Shown: in pieces, positions 57,111 through 64,000 of the stretch
Layout: each line of letters begins with the position of its first letter
Numbering within the stretch: position 1 is the stretch's first letter
From: Gnetum montanum
Lineage: Eukaryota > Streptophyta > Gnetopsida > Gnetales > Gnetaceae
Length of the DNA stretch: 64,000 nt
Assembly: GCA_015680685.1 (NCBI GenBank)
Contig: MNCI01004659.1
Coordinates: 39,122 to 103,121, forward strand
Direction of reading: 5' to 3'
The notes under the pieces: model-generated
What the model was told of the DNA's origin: nothing
Seen by the model: only the letters and a program-made list of their open reading frames with translations
The model's database searches: none
Made by a program: the position numbers and the translations under genes

Positions 57111-59130
57111 TGATGCAAAAATTTCTATTGATTCCAAGAATGAAAATTTACAAGATGATGATCAAACAATGGAGATGCCTTCTTCTAGTGATGTTAATGT
57201 AACTAAGACACATGATTTTATAAACCCTAGTGATGTATAAGAGTCATCGGTAGCTAATGATACATTATGATAAGTGTTCATTCCAATTTTGGGCTATGTA
57301 CCATATCATCAAAGCTTTTATTTATAGTTAAATGATGTAATGCAAAAACATGACATTCAAGTGATTCATGCTAGGTATTATTCTTGTTTTTGTTTTTTGC
57401 TTATTAAGCTAAGCAATGTTTTTATAGTGTAGCATGTCCTAGATTTAAGATCTTTTATGCATAAGCATGTATTGTTAATAATTGATATGTGGACTCTAGA
57501 TTTTGATGTCCAATCTAAAGAATATTCAAATGTTCCATGTTTGGTCAAGATATTTAATATTCTATTAGTTTTCTAAAAAAATAAATAGGAAATTGTTAGT
57601 CTTCTTGGTCTCATTAAATATATAGAATCTATTTCCACACCATTTGGTTTTCATAGACCTTTTTTTTATTGAAATTAATATTCTTAACCTTAAAAAGGAA
57701 TTGGTTTTGCAAGTAAGTAAAAAGATTTATATTCAAATAATTACATATTATAATGTTTCTAATTCTTGTAATATTTGTTCTCATAAAAAATTTGTTTAAT
57801 GTTTGTCCTTTTCTGGTCAAGTAAAAAGATGTTGAGAAAAAGAAAAAAAGTATTGAAACTTAGATGAAAAAAAATAATTTGAAGCTAAAACAACAAACAA
57901 TCGAGTTAATATCAATGACAATAAAAATACTAGATAAAACATAAACTTTTGTTAATAGTTTTAAGAAGAATTTTTCCATGTATGAAAAGATTACTATCTA
58001 CCCAGTGGTTAAATCCTATGTTGATGAGAGGGCTATAGAAAATGGCAAAAGTCTTAATGTAAGTTCAATAGTGATGAACAATATGTTCCATCGTATACTT
58101 TTATACCTTCTTCTCTTACAAAAGTTGATATTTTGCCAAAGTTTTATGTTGCTACATCAAAATTCTTTTTCCTTTTTAAGTTTGAGTACAAATATGAAAA
58201 ATGAGGTTACAACTAGAACCATCCCCCCTACTAATAATTAGTTTTTCGAAGATAGGAATGATTTGTAGGTAGAAAATACTAATGTCTCTCAAATTATAGA
58301 GACTATGAAGAATTCCAAAGCTTTTAATTTTCTTTTATCTCATAATTTATATGAATATTTGTCAAAAGATATGACTTCATGATACATATTTCTTCATATT
58401 ATTAGATTTATTTGTCCAAATAAGAATTTTACACTAGTGATTCAAGCTATCCTTGAGCACTATTAAATTAATTTTTTGCATGTCCACTATTTTTCTAAAT
58501 CATTTTTGCTGTCAAAGTAGCTAATTCTAAAATGGCTGAGAAATCGTTAGAAATTATAGTTTTATGGATCAACATGATACTTTCATTGCTTAAGAATGAA
58601 AAGTTGATTTTAATCCCTAGTACTCTAATTACTTTAAAATTCCTTGCTAGATTGAATTAGAAAATCTTCCTCTTAATTTATAAAGTGCTGAAAGTAAAAT
58701 TATTGACAACATTGGCATAATCCTGAAGACGAAGTCAAAAACATTACTAAATGATGTGCAACAAACATTATTTTATAAAGATTGATTTACAACAGAGGAA
58801 GACAAAATTAAAACTTAAGGATGGTAATCAATGTTTTTTTCTAAAAAATTGTATACTATAATTTGTAAGGATATGGAAGCTATTATCATCATGAAGGCCA
58901 TGTTATCAAAATCTATCATATTCTCAATAAAAAAAGTTATTTGTGAAGAAAAGAAACAACAATTTTCAGAAAAGGTAAATAATGGTAGTTTTCAACATGC
59001 ACAAATGAAATATTCTTTAACAAGGTTTCAACCTTTTTTTAATCCTTTTAAATCTAAAGATGTCCATAAACTCTTGATATCTAAAGAGAATTCCTCTTTC
59101 AATAAAAAAATTAAGGACTAGTAGTTAAAA
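57111..59130 (+). pseudogene. L1-type LINE ORF1 (gag-like, broken)
   Basis: The block LLIIDMWTLDFDVQ followed by PCLVKIFNI (57460-57570), then a Gly/Phe region and NICSHKKFV near 57770-57800, matches the plant L1 ORF1 layout: a DUF4283-like RNA-binding domain and then a Cys-containing knuckle (C..C...H/K). The rest is Ser/Lys/Asn-rich (57978-58241, 58831-59121) as in the C-terminal part of such ORF1 proteins. Most Gln and Trp codons in the domain are now stops. It lies directly upstream of ORF2 on the same strand. Confidence 0.65.
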
Positions 59131-59339
59131 TACTGATGCAAATGGATTTTAGTTAGTACAACAAAAAAAGAGGCAGTTTGTAAATATTGATTTCAATTTA
59201 AGAACCCCACATGTATCTCCTTCTCTCTCTACTTTTACTACTATACTTTTACTACTATTCCAAATTTTTTTCAAAAAATGCTTTTCACTTATTAGTGACA
59301 TGAATTGTGAGATAAATGCTAAGCTTAAAAAATCAAGGA

Positions 59340-62300
59340 TGTGGGCCTTCTCCCCTACATCTCAATGTTAGTTTTATCATGGAATGTCGAGGAGTATCTT
59401 CCAGACCAACATTTATCTTTAGATTTTCCTTACCATATAAAAAATTAAGATTTCAATGCATGGTATTAGTTTTGTTAGTAAATGCATTTTAGAAAACTAC
59501 ATTGTTTTTTTTTTTTTGTGCTTGTGAAGTTAATAAAGAAGATGTTATTCTAGTTTTAAAAATTCAACTAGAAACATTTTAAATTCTAGCTTTGATAACC
59601 TCATTAGAGTCATTTTGGTTACTTATCATAGTAAACAAGAAGACTTTTGACTCTGTAATATTTATGCTCTCGATAATTCGAAAGATCAATTAAAGGTTTG
59701 AAAATATCTTCAATCTTTGCCTAAAGTTCCTTAGATTATTGGAGGTGCTTTCAATATGGTTGAAAGTCATTTAGATAAACTTGATGATCTTCCTTCTAAT
59801 ATGTCTTCTCAAGAAAAATAAGATTGATGAAATTTTAAGGAAAAATATTTTCTTTCTAATGTTAGCTCTTTTTTCCCAAATCATTCAATTAAGAAGCATT
59901 ATACTTGGTATAATTATTAGCAAAAAAAATGATAGAATTTGTTATTGATTTGATAGATATTACATTTCTAATGTTTCATTTTGAAAGTCTATAAGAAAAG
60001 TAGAAGTGCATATAAATGCTACTTTATCAAAGCATTTTCCTATTAGCATTTTTCTCTCTAGAATTAATTCTTCCTCCTTTTAAAAGGATTTCCTTTTTCA
60101 TATGAAAAATAATATGTTCACAAGATCCAATGAGAAAAATATTTTGAAGCTTTTATAGAATGTAGAAAAAAACCTACTAATGATGTTGGTTGATTTAATT
60201 AGTGGCAATGAACTACTTGTAGAGTTAGAAATTATGCTAGCTGGTTTAAAAAACAAGTTACTATGCATAAGTATCAAGTTAGAGAAGATCTTTTAGAATT
60301 TGTCAATGAAATACAAATTCTTTTAGAAAAAAATCCCTTTGATTTTAAAACTCAAAAAGACATGGTAAAAACTCATCATGCTAAATAATGTTATGATGCT
60401 TTTCAAGCTAAAAGTGCTCTTACTAAAAGTCACATGGGTTAGCTAACAATTGAAGACGAACCTTACAAGGAAATTTTTTTATATTTCTAAAAGGAAATGA
60501 TCAAGTATGATAACTAAAATTGCGTTATATAAATGATTTCATCATTACATAGCCTAAGATTATTAATAGTTTTTTAGCAAATCATTTTCTTCTATTTTTT
60601 TCTAAAGGTTTTAGTAAGAAATCATTCTAGGTCTCTAGTGTGCATGTTTCTCATCTTATAACAAAAGCACATCAAAGTACTCTTGAAGTAGAAAATACAG
60701 TAGAAGAAATGAAAACAACAATTTTTAATTTAATAGATGATAAAGCTCAATGATTTTATGGTTTTCAAATTAAACTTTTTAAGAAGCATTAGGACATCAT
60801 TATAGTTGATCTCTTTCATGATTTCCAAGAAACCATTAAAAAAGTTTCTCTTAGTAAAAAATATTAATAAATGTGTGGTTCATCTTCATCCTAAGAATGA
60901 AGATCTTCAACATATTAGTAATTAGAGGCCTATTACTCTTCTTAACAATACTTGTAAAATTTTAGCTAAATGTATGACTTGTCGAATTCAAAAGGTTATA
61001 GAAGAGATCATTAGACCTAAGCAAATTGGTTTTGTTAAAGATAGACATATCTTAAATAATTTTATTATAGCTTGAGAGAGTGTGTAGTGAGCTTCTTGTA
61101 CTAACTAGAACATTACTTATATAAAGTTAGCGTATTCTAAAGCTTATGACAAGATTGAATGAAATTTCATTATTTCTTATCTCTATAGATTGAGATTTGG
61201 TGATTATTTTATTTATCCTGTCTGTAACCTACTCACTTATGCTAATGCTCAAGTTGCTATTAATTTTGGATTAAGTTCCTCCTTTTCTCTTCAAAAGCTA
61301 GTTTATCAAGATTATCTTCTAGCTCTCTATCTTTTTATTATTACTACATACTTTCTTTACATGATTTACATTTTGATCTACAAAGGAATTTCAATTGATA
61401 ACCATGATATGTAATTTCTTAACATGAACTTTGTAGATGATTCTTTTTTTATGATCAAAAAGTCTCTATAACATATTAATACTCTTTTAGCTAGGAATGA
61501 AGGATTATTACATTTTATTTACCTCTTGAATCAATTGGAAAAATTTGTTGTTCATTGTAATGGTAATATTGATGAAAGGGTTACTCTCAAGCCTAGAAAA
61601 TCTTGAAAAAGGATTTTTTCTTTAAAATTTTAGAAATACCTTTTTCTTTTGAGTCTAGTCTTACTATTTTGTAAAATTATGTCATTGATAAGTAAAAAGA
61701 AACAAAACTCACCCTTTTTGACAAATTTTTAGTTATTAAGTAAATGCTTCAATCATCTCATGTTTCTTACTCAAGTTGTTGGGCTCCCTCTAAAACTTGT
61801 TATAATAGAATTGATCTTATTATCTATTGATTTCTTTGGTTTGCTAAGCAGTATAGAAAATGTTTTTCTAGAGTTACTTAGGATTATTTGAACTAGTAGC
61901 CAAAAAGATGAAGGACTTGGCTTCATTAATTATTATAATCAAGGTATTTCTCTTTGCAACAAAATGAATTACAACATGTATTAATAGAGATGATGTTTGA
62001 ATGCTCTTTTTAAGAAATAGACTTATGCAAGGAAAACATAAGAATGATAATAGTTGGTCTTCTAATAACTTTCTTGACTACTTTCTTTTTCTTCAAGCCA
62101 TTTCTATTCCTAGTTTGCCAATTCTTAAACAAATTTGGAAGACATGATACAAACTTAGTATATATTAGAATTATAATCATATTATAGTTTTAGAATATAT
62201 GCTTAAGAAAATTAGCCCATGGTGGCTTTCTTTTAAGGAAGTAGCTTGGGCTACTAATTCATCTAGATTATGTACCATTTAAAGCAAATTTGGTATCACT

Positions 62301-63060
62301 GCAGTTTCTTGTCTATGCATACATGATAAATAAATTACATGGAATGAAGCTTGTAGCCTCTATGCTTTGAATAGAAAGAAAAAAAAATGAATTTAAATCT
62401 TGAGAACTTATTCAAAGTTTAAGATTTTCATATATTATTTAGAATGATGGCAAATATGTTTTTCTTTTTAATTCCAAAGTTGCTTACGTGATTATTACAA
62501 TAAATGATTTTATTCATAACAAATTTAGTAATACTTAGACAATATAATTATTGGCACACTTTTGGATGAAGAAAATGAAAGATATTTGGAAAGCTCATAC
62601 CTTTCTTAAATTTGTACCTTTTTAATGGTTCTTTATTCATAAATATTTTTCCATTAACACTTGTCTTAAAAATATGAGAATTATTTCTTCTCAATGTCCT
62701 ATTTGTAGAAGTAAAGACTCATGTTCTCTTATTTTTTTTAAGTGTCTAATTTCTTAACATGCTTGGAAATGGACATCAAAATTATGTAATAACTTTTAAC
62801 TGAACATCAACGAAGTTATTTGTGGTGATTAGCTTGTTTTTTCTACTTCTTTTCTTTGCATTTAGAAATGTATTTAACCACTTATTCTCTCCTATATTTG
62901 GAATCTTTGGTGTACAGTTATTTTTGAGTAGCAAGAGCATAATAATGATCTCTCTTCAAGAGTTAAATATCAAATTCTCAAAGATGTTGTTTTTCAACTA
63001 CAACTTCAAACAAAAAAGCTTTTAGTGAAAGCTAAATAATTAATTTATTTTCTACAATAT
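59340..63060 (+). pseudogene. L1-type LINE ORF2: endonuclease, RT, C-terminal zinc region (broken)
   Basis: The endonuclease begins with LSWNV near 59377 and has GGAFNMVES near 59740 and TWYN near 59906. RT begins with LHPKNEDLQHIS and RPITLLNNTCKILAK (60890-60970), then IIRPKQIGFVKDRHILNNFI (61010-61060). Next are YSKAYDKIE and a block equivalent to the QGCPLSP region (61290-61340), and the catalytic box NFVDDSFF near 61425-61445. The zf-RVT-like C-terminal domain is at 62570-62780 (WKAHTFLKFVPF, QCPICRSKD, FFKCLIS). Both RT Asp residues of the VDD box remain. Many stops and shifts make it inactive. Confidence 0.8.
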
Positions 63061-63900
63061 TAATTTTATTTTGCTCTAGAGGCTTAAAGATAGGAAGCTT
63101 TCAAACGTTGTTGTTGTTTGCTCATGAGTCTTGATTAATGTATTCTTTTGTATTTAGAGAGAGTTTTCTCTTTCTCTTTTCAACCATTTAGTAATAAGTG
63201 GAAAATCATGAGGGTACCTGTAAATAAAGGCAAGGCATGATTCTCTTCATTTCCCAAAGAGGAGGTTTTTCAAGATTGGTTGTAAGGGTGAAAACCTGAA
63301 AGGCATCCCCAAAACCAATCCTAGAAAGCCTCCTACCTAGGGTAAGAAATGTATTAGGCCTTGATCTTATTCATAAGCATCCTCAAGCACTTTCATTTCT
63401 TACTAAAGGGTTACTTTTAAACAAAAGGAGAAAACTCTCTTTAAAGGAAAAGTAATACATCTTATAAAGAAAAGTGCTCGTAGAATACCATGTTAGGTTT
63501 ATTATGTTACCTATATGTCTTAGGGACACCTATATTTAACTCTTCTATTTGGATTTTTACACTACTTCTCCCCTTAATTATTTTAGATTCCAACACTTGA
63601 GGCATCATAGAAATTTTAGAAGTATTTGAAGTTTTGCAGATCTTAAGGGTTCCTAATAGACATAATCTTATAGAGAATTTTGTTCGTTAGGAATCATTTG
63701 AAGATGGAGAATACTAATATCTCTGAGACAATAGAGAATGCGAATGATTTTGAAACTTTTGAATTTTTTTTACTTAATGAATTATTTAAATTTTTGAAAA
63801 AAAATGACTTCTTAATACATATTTCTACAAATTATCAATTTTATTCATTGGGATAAGGATTATGTCAATCATTAAAGCTATTCTTGAATATTCTAATGTG
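63061..63900 (+). mobile_element. L1 3' end and a second, partial copy of the same LINE
   Basis: The stretch to about 63230 looks like the L1 3' end. From about 63230 (GGCATGATTCTCTTCATTTCCCAAAGAGG) a new LINE-like sequence begins. The segment 63680-63900 repeats 58230-58467 of the L1 ORF1 with substitutions (for example AATACTAATATCTCTGA against AATACTAATGTCTCTCA). The second copy is thus fragmentary and in the same orientation. Confidence 0.55.
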
Positions 63901-64000
63901 TTAACTTAGTGGTAAGAGTCTTGGTTTGGTAATCCAAAGTCATAAGTTCAATTCAAGTGGGCAACACTAAGTTGTAAATTCAAAAATTTAACAAAAAAAA
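63901..64000 (+). mobile_element. tRNA-like SINE head with A-rich tail
   Basis: TTAGTGGTAAGAGTCTTGG resembles a box A, TTGGTTTGGTAATCCAA could form an anticodon-like hairpin, and AGTTCAATTCAAG resembles box B (GTTCRAATC). The distance between the boxes fits a Pol III internal promoter. The sequence ends in AAAAAAAA at the window edge. The acceptor arm is not convincing, so a functional tRNA is unlikely. Confidence 0.5.

Noticed and set aside
63901-63975. Functional tRNA gene
   Set aside because: The internal boxes are tRNA-like, but the acceptor arm does not pair well and an A-rich tail follows; a SINE head is more likely.

Overview
The window is a nested stack of decayed retrotransposons from a plant nuclear genome, with no intact host protein-coding gene that I can support. 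The families point to a seed plant with a large, AT-rich, repeat-laden genome: Athila-like Ty3/gypsy elements with tRNA-Asp-type primer sites and a 3' plant-specific ORF, a Tat/Ogre-like giant with a second RNase H, plant L1 and RTE LINEs, and a tRNA-like SINE head. The long, old nest would suit a gymnosperm, but that is a guess. Almost every reading frame has several stops or frameshifts, mostly TAG or TAA where the family has Gln or Trp.

Layout. RE1 (1-5810, minus strand) is an Athila-like element cut by the window edge: RNase H, RT, protease, gag, primer site and 5' LTR. A short flank (5811-6005) leads into RE2 (6006-55492, plus strand), bounded by the 5-bp duplication atgga/atgga. RE2 keeps gag, protease and a 3' env-like ORF but has lost RT, RNase H and integrase. 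Its 3' LTR is split at 15134/54998 by RE3 (15135-54997, minus strand; duplication cctag/cctat), an Athila-like element with gag, protease, RT, RNase H, integrase and env-like ORF. Two elements sit inside RE3. RE4 (18868-40571, minus strand; duplication ctttc/ctttc) is a 21.7-kb Tat/Ogre-like giant inserted in RE3's env-like ORF. RE5 (49979-54449, plus strand; duplication actag/actgg) is a gag-only element inserted in RE3's 5' LTR. Order of insertion: RE2, then RE3, then RE4 and RE5.

RE4 is the most unusual part. Between its protease and its RT lies a cassette of about 10 kb. It contains a degenerate ~186-bp tandem array (about 16 units) and, on the opposite strand to the element, a gene that reads as at least eight exons with GT-AG introns and phase-compatible joins. 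A 29-bp minisatellite flanks the cassette and recurs after integrase.

RE2 and RE3 each carry a TATA-containing, LTR-like promoter 450-550 bp ahead of the env-like ORF. In each element the motifs upstream of that TATA resemble the element's own LTR U3, which suggests a dedicated promoter for the 3' ORF.

From 55493 to the end lie an unrecognised flank, an RTE-like LINE fragment (56355-57110), a nearly complete but decayed L1 (about 57110-63060), a second partial copy of the same L1, and a tRNA-like SINE head reaching the window edge.
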